The notes below the pieces were generated by a model. The model saw nothing but the letters and a program-made list of their open reading frames with translations, did not search any database and was not told the DNA's origin. This document shows positions 17,049 through 25,325 of a stretch of DNA of 64,000 nt, piece after piece; the stretch's first letter is position 1; each line of letters opens with the position of its first letter. The translations under genes and the position numbers were made by a program. The stretch spans positions 434,001 through 498,000 of the forward strand of contig JBGORM010000002.1 in the NCBI GenBank assembly GCA_041538185.1, in the 5' to 3' direction. The stretch is from Melioribacteraceae bacterium 4301-Me. GTDB taxonomy: Bacteria; Bacteroidota; Ignavibacteria; Ignavibacteriales; Melioribacteraceae.

Positions 17049-18752
17049 ATGCTGAAATCACTTCTAATTAAGGATTACGCTCTAATAGAAAACATTGAAG
17101 TTGAGTTTGGTAGTGGACTGAACATAATCACAGGTGAAACTGGAGCGGGTAAATCAATATTAATTGATGCAATGGGTCTGTTGTTGGGTGAGCGAGCTTC
17201 AAATGATGTGGTTAGGAAAGGTGCCTCTAAATCAATTGTTGAGGGTATCTTTGAAATACAAAAGAATAAAAAAGTTATCAAACTTCTTGAAGAAAATGGG
17301 ATTGAGAGTAATGCTGAATTAATTGTAAGAAGGGAAATATCGTTAAAGGGCTCTAACAGGTGTTTTATTAACGATACTCCTGTTACACTTAATTTGATTA
17401 AAGATATAGGTAATTTACTAGTTGATCTTCACGGTCAACATGAACATCAATCACTATTAAGAGTTGAAACTCATATTGAAATGCTTGATGAGTTTGTTAA
17501 TCTCGATAATTTACTTGATGAATTTGAAAAACTTAAGAATCAATTAGAAATATTGCTTAAAGAATATCGTGAACTCCTTCAAAAAGAAAGGCTTCTGAAA
17601 GAAAAAAAAGAACTTTACGAGTTTCAGATTAAGGAAATTGATGAGGTTTCTCCACAATTAGATGAAGAAGACAGTTTAGAAAGCGAATTAAAAATATTAG
17701 AGAATTCAGAAAAATTAATTGAGCTAACAGCTGATGTTTACAATACTCTTTATGAAGAGGATGGTTCGATCTATGATAAAATTGTAGAGGTAAAAAATAA
17801 GCTAAATCAGTTGGGTAATATTGATAAAGTTTTTTTAGAAAGATTAGGTGAGTGTGAATCTGCATTAGCATTATTAAATGATGTTTCTCATTTTGTCCGG
17901 TCTTATAAGGAGAAAATAAATCTTGACCCTGCAAGACTAGAAGAAATACGCAGACGGTTAAGTGAATTTAATTTACTCAAAAAAAAATATGGTGGTACTA
18001 TTAGGAATGTTATAGACCACAGAAAAAAGATAGGTGAAGAGTACCAATTAGCTGAAAATTTTTCTGTAAAAATTAATGAGCTAGAAAAGGAAATTACAAG
18101 CCTTAGGAAACTATGTGGAGTAGCAGCTAATAAATTGTCTGTAGAAAGAAAGAAGGCGGCTGACAAAATAAAAAAGGCAGTAGAAATAGAATTGCAAAGT
18201 TTGGGAATAAATGAACCAAATTTTGAGGTAAAAATTTCGCAATTTGTAGCTGATGAAAACTCAAATTATGTTATTATTGGGGACAAAAATTATAAATATA
18301 ATGAAAGAGGAATCGACGAAGTAGAATTTTTTATTTCCACAAACTTAGGCGAAGATCCTAAACCATTAGTAAAAGTGGCTTCAGGGGGAGAAGTATCAAG
18401 AATAATGCTTTCTTTAAAATCTGTACTTGCTAAATCCGAACGTTTGCCAATTTTAATTTTTGATGAAATTGATACTGGGGTAAGTGGAAGAATAGCTCAA
18501 AAAGTTGGCGCTGCTTTGAAGTCATTATCTGCCTATCATCAAGTTATTGCTATAACACACCTGCCACAGATAGCTGGTCTTTCTGATTTTCACTTTGCTG
18601 TTGAAAAAATAAAATTGAAAGATAGAATGGTCAGTACTATACGTAAAATTACCGACGATGAAAAAATTAGGGAAGTAGCTAAATTATTAGCTGGCGAAAC
18701 AGTGACTGAGTCTGCTATTAAAAGTGCAAAAGAACTGATTAATTCTCGCTAA
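17049..18752 (+). CDS. recN: DNA repair protein RecN
   Basis: RecN is an SMC-like ATPase that acts in double-strand break repair by bridging DNA ends. This 567-residue protein has the Walker A GETGAGKS (residues 29-36), the HGQHEHQSLL motif near residue 134, long coiled-coil arms (about 150-370), the ABC signature VASGGEVSRIMLSLK, the Walker B ILIFDEIDTGVSG and the C-terminal AITHLPQIAG switch. Length is normal. It is preceded by a sigma-70 consensus promoter and followed by an unrelated outer-membrane-type gene. Confidence 0.97.
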   Translation: MLKSLLIKDYALIENIEVEFGSGLNIITGETGAGKSILIDAMGLLLGERASNDVVRKGASKSIVEGIFEIQKNKKVIKLLEENGIESNAELIVRREISLKGSNRCFINDTPVTLNLIKDIGNLLVDLHGQHEHQSLLRVETHIEMLDEFVNLDNLLDEFEKLKNQLEILLKEYRELLQKERLLKEKKELYEFQIKEIDEVSPQLDEEDSLESELKILENSEKLIELTADVYNTLYEEDGSIYDKIVEVKNKLNQLGNIDKVFLERLGECESALALLNDVSHFVRSYKEKINLDPARLEEIRRRLSEFNLLKKKYGGTIRNVIDHRKKIGEEYQLAENFSVKINELEKEITSLRKLCGVAANKLSVERKKAADKIKKAVEIELQSLGINEPNFEVKISQFVADENSNYVIIGDKNYKYNERGIDEVEFFISTNLGEDPKPLVKVASGGEVSRIMLSLKSVLAKSERLPILIFDEIDTGVSGRIAQKVGAALKSLSAYHQVIAITHLPQIAGLSDFHFAVEKIKLKDRMVSTIRKITDDEKIREVAKLLAGETVTESAIKSAKELINSR

Positions 18753-18828
18753 AAGTGTTTTGTATCATAAATTTATTTTTAGATTTTTATAAAATTTAGA
18801 CGAAATTATTTTATACTTGGAGGAAAAA

Positions 18829-19902
18829 ATGAAACTTAAGCTAATTGTTCTTTCTGCAATTTTATTTTCATCTCTTACTAATTCACAAACCTTAGACGAA
18901 ACATTGTCAAATTTATCGCAGACTGCAGGTACAGCTTATGTTAAGCCTGTCATCTCTGCTTTTGGTTCTAATTTAAATTCTGGTTGGGTATCGCAACTTC
19001 CTGAACCAATATTGCTTGGTTTTCATATCGATTTGAAGATAATCGGCATGGGTTCTTTTTTTAGTAAAGATGATAAAAATTTTTCAGTTTCTGGAACGTT
19101 TCGTTTCACTTCAGACCAAATAGACCTTATTCTCCAGAATTCGGGATATTCACCACAAAGCATAGGTCAGTCAAATTATAATCAACTTAAAAGTGACTTT
19201 GCAAAACAAAAATTTGATGTTCAATTCTCCGGTCCTACTATAATTGGAAGTAAAAACGACTTCCTGAAAATAAAATTTCCCGGAAAAGATTTTCAATCAG
19301 GCAATACTACTTACAAACTTAATTCATATGAAGTGGCAGTAGAAGATGTAAAAGGATTTTTAGATGAAATACCAGCTTTTCCTACAGCAGCAGCTCAGCT
19401 TACTTTAGGTACAATTGCTGGGACAAATATTTCATTTAGATATTTCCCTAATATTGATATTAAAGATATGGGAAAGTTTAGCTTCTGGGGTGCCGGTGCG
19501 TTACATAATCCCGGTGTTTGGTTTAACAATCCTTTGCCGCTTGATGTAGCTATTGGTTATTTTTATCAACAATTAAAAGTAGGTGATATTTTTGAAAGCC
19601 ATGCTTCAGAGTTTGGATTGTTTATCGGTAAAACAATCGGTGGTCTATTTGCCATTAAACCATACGCTGGAGCTACATTTGAATCTTCTAAAACTACAGT
19701 AAAATATGAGTATCAAGAAATTCAATATATTAATGATACACCAATAAACGTTAATGTTCCAATTAAATTTGAGCTGGATGGAAACAACAATATTGGACTT
19801 TTAGTTGGTGTGCTTTTCAAATTGGCCGCGATAAATATTAATGTAGATTATAAAGCGGCTAATACCAATACTGTGAGTGCAGGAGTTTCATTGGGCTGGT
19901 AA
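18829..19902 (+). CDS. DUF6588-like exported protein
   Basis: The 357-residue protein begins with a clear signal (MKLKLIVLSAILFSSLTNSQ). The body resembles the DUF6588 family: AYVKPVISAFGSNLNSGWV near the start and alternating hydrophobic strands. The late part (FGLFIGKTIGGLFAIKPYAG ... VSAGVSLGW) reads like outer-membrane beta-barrel strands, ending in an aromatic residue. A TTG at 18817 lies inside the ribosome site TTGGAGG, so the ATG at 18829 is the start. Function is unknown. A weak TTTG/TAGATTTT promoter pair may lie upstream. Confidence 0.75.
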   Translation: MKLKLIVLSAILFSSLTNSQTLDETLSNLSQTAGTAYVKPVISAFGSNLNSGWVSQLPEPILLGFHIDLKIIGMGSFFSKDDKNFSVSGTFRFTSDQIDLILQNSGYSPQSIGQSNYNQLKSDFAKQKFDVQFSGPTIIGSKNDFLKIKFPGKDFQSGNTTYKLNSYEVAVEDVKGFLDEIPAFPTAAAQLTLGTIAGTNISFRYFPNIDIKDMGKFSFWGAGALHNPGVWFNNPLPLDVAIGYFYQQLKVGDIFESHASEFGLFIGKTIGGLFAIKPYAGATFESSKTTVKYEYQEIQYINDTPINVNVPIKFELDGNNNIGLLVGVLFKLAAININVDYKAANTNTVSAGVSLGW

Positions 19903-20191
19903 AAGCTCGATTTTCTTGAAGCTGTATAAATATTGCTTGGGCTTGCCGACTATTAATTAACTTTTACTAAAGGTAAGCAATTTTAAATCCAAGTTTAAAA
20001 TTAAAGTCTTATTTGTTATTGTAATACAATTAAAGGGTTCATGGTAGCTGTGGATTTTTTCAGATTGCTCTTCATTTTTTTTCTATGAATTTCCTTTTCG
20101 TGCAGAATAAATTTATTTTCTCTTTCGTTATTTTAAAAACAAGAGATTATTTAATTCCATTTTACAAATTTGAGCAAGCTAATAATTTCTA
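19903..20191. other. Intergenic region, nothing recognised
   Basis: This AT-rich spacer before hemW holds no ORF longer than 15 codons, no clear hairpin terminator and no promoter that I can support. Confidence 0.4.
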
Positions 20192-21322
20192 ATGAAAGAA
20201 CTTGCTATCTATATTCATATTCCTTTTTGTGACCATAAATGTATTTATTGTGACTTCTATTCTATTGTTTCCTATCAAAATGTTTTGAGTTATTTATATC
20301 ATCTTAAAAAAGAAATTGAATTTTACTCTAAGTCATTTTGTGATGAATATAAAGTTATATCTATTTATTTCGGCGGAGGAACACCCTCATTTATGGAGCC
20401 AAGTTATATTGAACAGCTTATTTCTTTTTTAAAACAAGAATTTAATATTAACTCAGAAATGGAAGTTACACTGGAAACAAATCCTGGGACTGTAAATACT
20501 AATAAACTTAGTGAATTTAGAAAGATAGGTATTAACAGATTAAGCATTGGTGTGCAATCTTTCAACGACGATGAATTAAAATTTTTAACAAGAATTCATG
20601 ATAGCAGCACTGCTGTGCAAACAGTTATAGAGGCAAATAACTGTGGCTTTGAAAATATCAGCATAGATTTGATTTTTAATTTGCCTAATCAAACATTATT
20701 AAAATGGGGGAAAAACTTACAGCGAGCTGTTCAACTTCCAATTAAACATATTTCTGCATATAGTCTAATTTTAGAAAAAGGAACTATATTAAACAAAATG
20801 GTCTTAGATGGAAAAGTAAATTTGCAAGATGCTGACTACGACGCAGAATTGTACGAGTTTACAATAGATTTTTTGCAAGAAAATGGATTTAACCAGTATG
20901 AAGTTTCCAATTTTTCAAAACCTTCTTTCGAATGTATCCATAACAATGCTTATTGGCATTACAAAAATTATTTAGGTCTAGGGACCTCAGCACATTCTTT
21001 TATTGAAGGGAAACGATGGTGGAATTATTCTAGTTTGACTTTTTACAGTAAAGCAGTAAATGAAAAAGGCCATGCAAAAATTGGAGAGGAAATTTTAACT
21101 CAAAAAGAAAAAACTGAGGAATTTGTTATGTTATCGCTTAGAAGTAGTGGTTTGGATATTGAGCTATTAAAAGAATACTATGACTCATCATGGTATGTGC
21201 GAAATCAAAGTTATATTCAAATGCTAATGCAAGATGGATATTTATTACAAAAAGGGAACTCCTTTAAGTTGACTAAAAAAGGATATGCTGTTTGTGACGA
21301 AATTATTTCTAAATTTCATTAA
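20192..21322 (+). CDS. hemW: Radical SAM heme chaperone HemW
   Basis: The 376-residue protein has the radical SAM cluster motif HIPFCDHKCIYCDFYS (CX3CX2C), followed by YFGGGTPSF, TLETNPGTV and RLSIGVQSF. It ends with the HemW winged C-terminal domain (NYLGLGTSAHSF, RSSGLDIELLKE). HemW inserts haem into respiratory enzymes. Older annotations call this family oxygen-independent coproporphyrinogen oxidase, but true HemN has an extended C-X2-C-X-C arrangement that differs from this one. A haem chaperone fits the cytochromes and NarI found nearby, although these genes are not in one operon. The following symporter gene is 15 bp downstream. Confidence 0.92.
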   Translation: MKELAIYIHIPFCDHKCIYCDFYSIVSYQNVLSYLYHLKKEIEFYSKSFCDEYKVISIYFGGGTPSFMEPSYIEQLISFLKQEFNINSEMEVTLETNPGTVNTNKLSEFRKIGINRLSIGVQSFNDDELKFLTRIHDSSTAVQTVIEANNCGFENISIDLIFNLPNQTLLKWGKNLQRAVQLPIKHISAYSLILEKGTILNKMVLDGKVNLQDADYDAELYEFTIDFLQENGFNQYEVSNFSKPSFECIHNNAYWHYKNYLGLGTSAHSFIEGKRWWNYSSLTFYSKAVNEKGHAKIGEEILTQKEKTEEFVMLSLRSSGLDIELLKEYYDSSWYVRNQSYIQMLMQDGYLLQKGNSFKLTKKGYAVCDEIISKFH

Positions 21323-21337
21323 CTAAAGGAAATATAT

Positions 21338-22561
21338 ATGCTTAGAATAAAACTACATTGGCAAATTTTAATAGGCTTATTAGTTGGCATCTTTTGTGGA
21401 TTATTTTTAACTAATGATGTTAAGTATATAACATGGCTGGGTGATTTATTTCTTAGAGCATTAAAAATGGTGATAGTGCCACTTGTTTTTAGTTCAATTG
21501 TTTCAGGTGTAACTAACATTGGCAGCGGAGAAAATTTAGGACGGTTGGGATTAAAAACAATTTTGTATTATGTATCAACAAGCTTGTTTGCAATACTAAC
21601 AGGATTATTTTTAGTTAATTTACTTCAACCAGGGGTGGGTGCTGATCTTGGTTTTACTAAGCAAGTAGAAGGTTTAGCTATCGCTAAAGAGTCTTTTGGC
21701 AAAACTTTGTTAGAAATTGTACCAACAAATGTATTCCAATCTTTTACTGAATCTCAAATGCTGCAAATAATTTTCTTTGCAATAATTTTTGGTTTCTTTA
21801 TTACGAAGGTAGATTTAAAATATCAATCAAATTTAACTGATTTTTTTAATTCTACTTTTGAAGTAATGATGAAAATTACGCTTTTTGTGATAAAATTCAC
21901 TCCTTTAGGTGTATTAGGCATAGTTGCTGGGGTTGTAGCTGAACAAGCTGGTGATAAAGCAGCGCTATTGGATATTGTAGGCAGGCTCGGATTATACATG
22001 ATTTCAGTTTTGCTTGGCTTGTTTATACATGCTTTCATTACTTTACCCTTAATATTAAGGATAGTTGGCAAAGTTAATCCCTTAAAGCATTTTCAGGCAA
22101 TGGCAACACCATTAATTACTGCTTTTACAACTTCATCTTCAAATGCAACATTACCATTAACAATGGAAGCCGTCGAGGACAACTCTGGTGTATCAAATAA
22201 AATTACCTCCTTTATGCTTCCGCTCGGTGCAACGGTGAATATGGATGGAACAGCTTTGTATGAATGTGTTGCTGCAATATTTATTGCACAAGCCTACGGA
22301 ATTCATCTTGGGTTTGTTCAGCAAGTAATAGTTGTTGTTACAGCCTTACTTGCTTCAATTGGTGCAGCCGGTATTCCAATGGCTGGCTTGGTAATGATTA
22401 CTGTGGTGCTGTCTGCTGTAGGCTTGCCGCTTGAAGGAGTTGGTCTTATATTAGCTGTTGATAGAATATTAGATATGTGCAGAACTACAGTTAATGTTTG
22501 GAGCGATAGCTGCGGCGCCGTAGTTGTGGCTAAATCCGAAGGCGAAAAATTAAAAGTCTAA
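21338..22561 (+). CDS. Dicarboxylate/amino acid:cation symporter (DAACS family)
   Basis: The 407-residue membrane protein belongs to the glutamate/dicarboxylate symporter family. It has the serine-rich re-entrant loop TAFTTSSSNATLPLT, the unwound helix motif LGATVNMDGTALYE (NMDGT) and the C-terminal VDRILDMCRTTVNVWSDS (DxxxxRTxxNV). These mark the substrate and sodium/proton sites. The likely substrate is glutamate, aspartate or a C4-dicarboxylate, but sequence does not decide which. It follows hemW by 15 bp with GGAAA as a ribosome site. Confidence 0.95.
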   Translation: MLRIKLHWQILIGLLVGIFCGLFLTNDVKYITWLGDLFLRALKMVIVPLVFSSIVSGVTNIGSGENLGRLGLKTILYYVSTSLFAILTGLFLVNLLQPGVGADLGFTKQVEGLAIAKESFGKTLLEIVPTNVFQSFTESQMLQIIFFAIIFGFFITKVDLKYQSNLTDFFNSTFEVMMKITLFVIKFTPLGVLGIVAGVVAEQAGDKAALLDIVGRLGLYMISVLLGLFIHAFITLPLILRIVGKVNPLKHFQAMATPLITAFTTSSSNATLPLTMEAVEDNSGVSNKITSFMLPLGATVNMDGTALYECVAAIFIAQAYGIHLGFVQQVIVVVTALLASIGAAGIPMAGLVMITVVLSAVGLPLEGVGLILAVDRILDMCRTTVNVWSDSCGAVVVAKSEGEKLKV

Positions 22562-22613
22562 TTGTTAGTTAAAAAAATTATTTTTACCTCAAAAAACATA
22601 AAGGGTTACAACC

Positions 22614-23345
22614 ATGAAAGAGAAAAATAATTTATTATTGCCACTTTCTATTTTATCAGCGGCTATTTTAATTTCGGTGATTATTTTTTCTTTAGTATGG
22701 AAATCAGCTAAAAGTGCACAGCAAACTATTACTGTTACCGGTTCGGCAAAACAAGAAGTAACTTCTGATTTAGCGATACAACGAGGAACTATACAAGGTA
22801 CTAATAAAGACAGAAAATTAGCTTATCAACAGCTTCAACAAGCAGTTCCTGTTTTGCTTAAATTCTTAGAAGCAAAAGGTTTTAAGAATGATCAAATTGA
22901 ACTACTAACTATTAATGGCTATCCAGTATACGAAACGGCGCCAAACGGCACAATGACACAAAATATATCTCATTATGTTTATTCTCAAAGATTTCAAATT
23001 ACATCCAAAGATGTTGACAAAATTAAAGATCTTTCGTTAACACTTAGTTCTTTGGTAGAAAAAGGGATTGATGTTAATGTCGAAATGCCTGAGTATTTAT
23101 ATTCCAAGATTGACGAATTAAAAGTTGCTATTCAAGCTGCAGCAGCTAAAAATGCAAAAGAGCGGGCAGAAAAAATTGCAGAGGCTACTGGAAGGTCACT
23201 AGGTCCACTAAGAAGCGCAAGAATGGGAGTTATTCAAATTACACCCAAAAATTCAAATTTAGTCTCAGACTACGGAATAAATGATAACACCTCAATTGTT
23301 AAAGATATTACAGCTGTTGTTTCTGCAGCCTTTGAAATAAATTAA
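22614..23345 (+). CDS. SIMPL-domain (DUF541) exported protein
   Basis: The 243-residue protein has an N-terminal membrane anchor (LLLPLSILSAAILISVIIFSL) followed by a SIMPL/DUF541 domain: ITVTGSAKQEVTSDLAIQRG at its start and AAKNAKERAEKIAEATGRSLG near its end. The domain occurs in YggE-type periplasmic proteins linked to oxidative stress, and its biochemical role is unclear. It lies 52 bp after the symporter with a ribosome site (AAAGGG). Whether it shares that transcript is unknown. Confidence 0.85.
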   Translation: MKEKNNLLLPLSILSAAILISVIIFSLVWKSAKSAQQTITVTGSAKQEVTSDLAIQRGTIQGTNKDRKLAYQQLQQAVPVLLKFLEAKGFKNDQIELLTINGYPVYETAPNGTMTQNISHYVYSQRFQITSKDVDKIKDLSLTLSSLVEKGIDVNVEMPEYLYSKIDELKVAIQAAAAKNAKERAEKIAEATGRSLGPLRSARMGVIQITPKNSNLVSDYGINDNTSIVKDITAVVSAAFEIN

Positions 23346-23474
23346 ATCCAGATTTTTTACAAGAAAATTACTCTTAGAGCTGCTAAACAATAGCTAATTC
23401 TAATTAACTTGAAAAACTTATCCATTTTTGAAATTTAATTACCAAAATATTTTAAGTAATATTGAATTCTGTTA

Positions 23475-23507
23475 TTTGCTTATTCTTATTATTTATTATA
23501 AATTTTG
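23475..23507 (+). promoter_or_regulatory. Bacteroidota-type promoter for the rimP operon
   Basis: TTTG (23475-23478) and TAAATTTTG (23499-23507) are separated by 20 bases. They match the -33 TTTG and -7 TAnnTTTG boxes of Bacteroidota primary promoters, except for one extra T before the last G. Transcription would begin close to 23513, just before the hairpin leader. Confidence 0.45.
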
Positions 23508-23516
23508 CATATCAAT

Positions 23517-23538
23517 TCGCCCCTTGTGGGCGATTTTT
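23517..23538 (+). promoter_or_regulatory. Hairpin leader with U run before rimP
   Basis: TCGCCC-CTTGT-GGGCGA forms a 6-bp stem (23517-23522 with 23528-23533) followed by TTTTT, 11 bases before the rimP ATG. It looks like a short intrinsic terminator in the leader of the rimP-nusA-infB transcript. It may act as an attenuator or as a 5' stabilising hairpin. NusA and rimP operons are often autoregulated, so a feedback role is plausible but inferred. Confidence 0.55.
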
Positions 23539-23549
23539 GTTTGTGTAAA

Positions 23550-23996
23550 ATGGAAAAACAAGATTTATTACAAAAATTTGAAGCCGTAGTTAATTCGCTA
23601 AATTATCTTTTTATTGATTTAAGAGTGCGGGGCGACTCTAAATTAAAAATAATAGAGTTATTTGTCGATAACGAAAAAGGAATTACTTCTGAAGATTGTA
23701 CTATTATTTCAAAAGAGATTAAAGCTACAATAGAAAAATATGGTTTAATAGAGTCGGATTATAGATTGGATGTATCATCACCCGGGGTTGATCGTCCTCT
23801 TAAATACCTTGAACAGTACAAAAAACATCTAAACAGAAAATTTGAACTGGAGTACATGGAAAACGAACAATTGCACGACTTTGTTGGCAGACTAATAAAT
23901 ATAACCGGTAATCAGCTATCTTTTAGTAATAAACAAGGAGAAATAAAAATAAATTTTGACAATATTAAGAAAGCAAGAGTCTTAATAAGTTTTTGA
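23550..23996 (+). CDS. rimP: Ribosome maturation factor RimP
   Basis: RimP helps assemble the 30S subunit. The 148-residue product has the N-terminal alpha/beta domain with SEDCTIISKEI and YRLDVSSPGVDRPL, and a C-terminal Sm-like domain (FVGRLINITGNQLSF). The frame can be read from a TTG at 23505, but this would place the leader hairpin inside the gene; the ATG at 23550 is used. It is first in a run with nusA, infB, rbfA and truB, the usual bacterial order. Confidence 0.95.
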   Translation: MEKQDLLQKFEAVVNSLNYLFIDLRVRGDSKLKIIELFVDNEKGITSEDCTIISKEIKATIEKYGLIESDYRLDVSSPGVDRPLKYLEQYKKHLNRKFELEYMENEQLHDFVGRLINITGNQLSFSNKQGEIKINFDNIKKARVLISF

Positions 23997-24015
23997 TAAT
24001 GGAGGAAAATAATAA

Positions 24016-25263
24016 ATGAACGCAGAAATAGTAGAATCGTTTGCACAAATGGTTCGCGAGAAAAGTCTTGATAAAGATGTTCTCGCTGGTATAATAGAAG
24101 AAATTTTTGGTGTGCTTGTAAAGAAAAAGTACGGGCCAAACGCTAAATACGATGTTGTGGTTAATATGGATAAAGGCGATATAGAAATTTTCTTCGAAAG
24201 GACAGTAGTAGAACATGTTACTGACCCTAACTTAGAAATAAGCATTGATGAACTGAACGCAAAGGGAAATCCTGATGAACTAGAAGTCGGCGATGAATAT
24301 GTAGAGAAAATTGAATTAAACCAGTTTGGCAGACGATTGATTAATTTAGCACGACAAAGTCTAAATCAAAAAATCAGAGAAATAGAAAAAGACATTGTTT
24401 ACAGCGAATACCGCGAAATGTTAGGTGAAATAGTAGTAGGAGACATTTACCAAGTTAGGAAAAACGACGTGCTCGTTAATCATAATAAAAATGAATTAGT
24501 ACTGCCAAGAAGTGAACAAATACCTAAAGAAAAATATCGTAAAGGAGATACAATTAGAGCAGTTATTAAAGAAGTTAAAAAAACTCCTAACGGACCTCTT
24601 ATCATTATTTCGCGTGCCGATAATTTATTCTTACAAAGGCTTTTTGAAATAGAAATCCCTGAAATATACGATGGAATTATAGAAATTAAAAGAATAGCTC
24701 GCGAGCCTGGCGAACGTGCTAAAGTAGCAGTTGAATCTCAAGATGCACGAATAGATGCTGTTGGTGCTTGTGTCGGCATGAAAGGTGTTAGAATTCATGC
24801 TATAGTGAGAGAACTAAATAATGAAAATATAGATGTTATAAATTACTCTGATGACCCTGTTCTTTTTATTCAAAGAGCACTTTCACCTGCTAAATTAAAA
24901 CAAATTGAGATTGATGAGGCAAATAAAAAATGTGTGGTTACAGCAGAAAGTGACCAAATCTCTAGTATAGTCGGTAGAAATGGTGTTAATATTCGTTTAG
25001 CTATTAAGCTGACTGGTTACGATATTGAAATAATTCGTGAAGAAAAACCATTTGAAGAATATGAAGATGATATTGAGTTAGTTGAACTTAAGGAGGAGTT
25101 GGGTAGCGATATAGTTGAATTGCTCATTAATAATAGATACGATACAGCTGTGGAAGTTTTATCTGCTGGTGTTGATAAACTAAAAGAAATTAAAGGAATA
25201 GATGAACAAAAAGCTCAAGAAATTATAGAAATAATTAAAAATCAATTTGAAGAAGAGGAATAG
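24016..25263 (+). CDS. nusA: Transcription termination/antitermination factor NusA
   Basis: NusA binds RNA polymerase and nascent RNA to modulate pausing, termination and antitermination. The 415-residue protein shows the N-terminal RNAP-binding domain, an S1 domain (GEIVVGDIYQVRKNDVLV, about 136-200) and KH1 with GACVGMKGVRIHAIVREL. KH2 follows with SSIVGRNGVNIRLAIKLTGY, then a C-terminal helix-hairpin-helix (LKEIKGIDEQKAQEIIE). It lacks the paired acidic repeats of the E. coli protein. A GGAGG site precedes the ATG. Confidence 0.97.
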   Translation: MNAEIVESFAQMVREKSLDKDVLAGIIEEIFGVLVKKKYGPNAKYDVVVNMDKGDIEIFFERTVVEHVTDPNLEISIDELNAKGNPDELEVGDEYVEKIELNQFGRRLINLARQSLNQKIREIEKDIVYSEYREMLGEIVVGDIYQVRKNDVLVNHNKNELVLPRSEQIPKEKYRKGDTIRAVIKEVKKTPNGPLIIISRADNLFLQRLFEIEIPEIYDGIIEIKRIAREPGERAKVAVESQDARIDAVGACVGMKGVRIHAIVRELNNENIDVINYSDDPVLFIQRALSPAKLKQIEIDEANKKCVVTAESDQISSIVGRNGVNIRLAIKLTGYDIEIIREEKPFEEYEDDIELVELKEELGSDIVELLINNRYDTAVEVLSAGVDKLKEIKGIDEQKAQEIIEIIKNQFEEEE

Positions 25264-25325
25264 CTGCTTTTTCACTTTTGAGGTGATAAGAGTAGTTGTA
25301 GTATAGTACAACAAAATGGATTATT

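Noticed and set aside
20041..20088. 15-residue hydrophobic ORF with AAAGGG before it
   Set aside because: Too short to support without conservation data.
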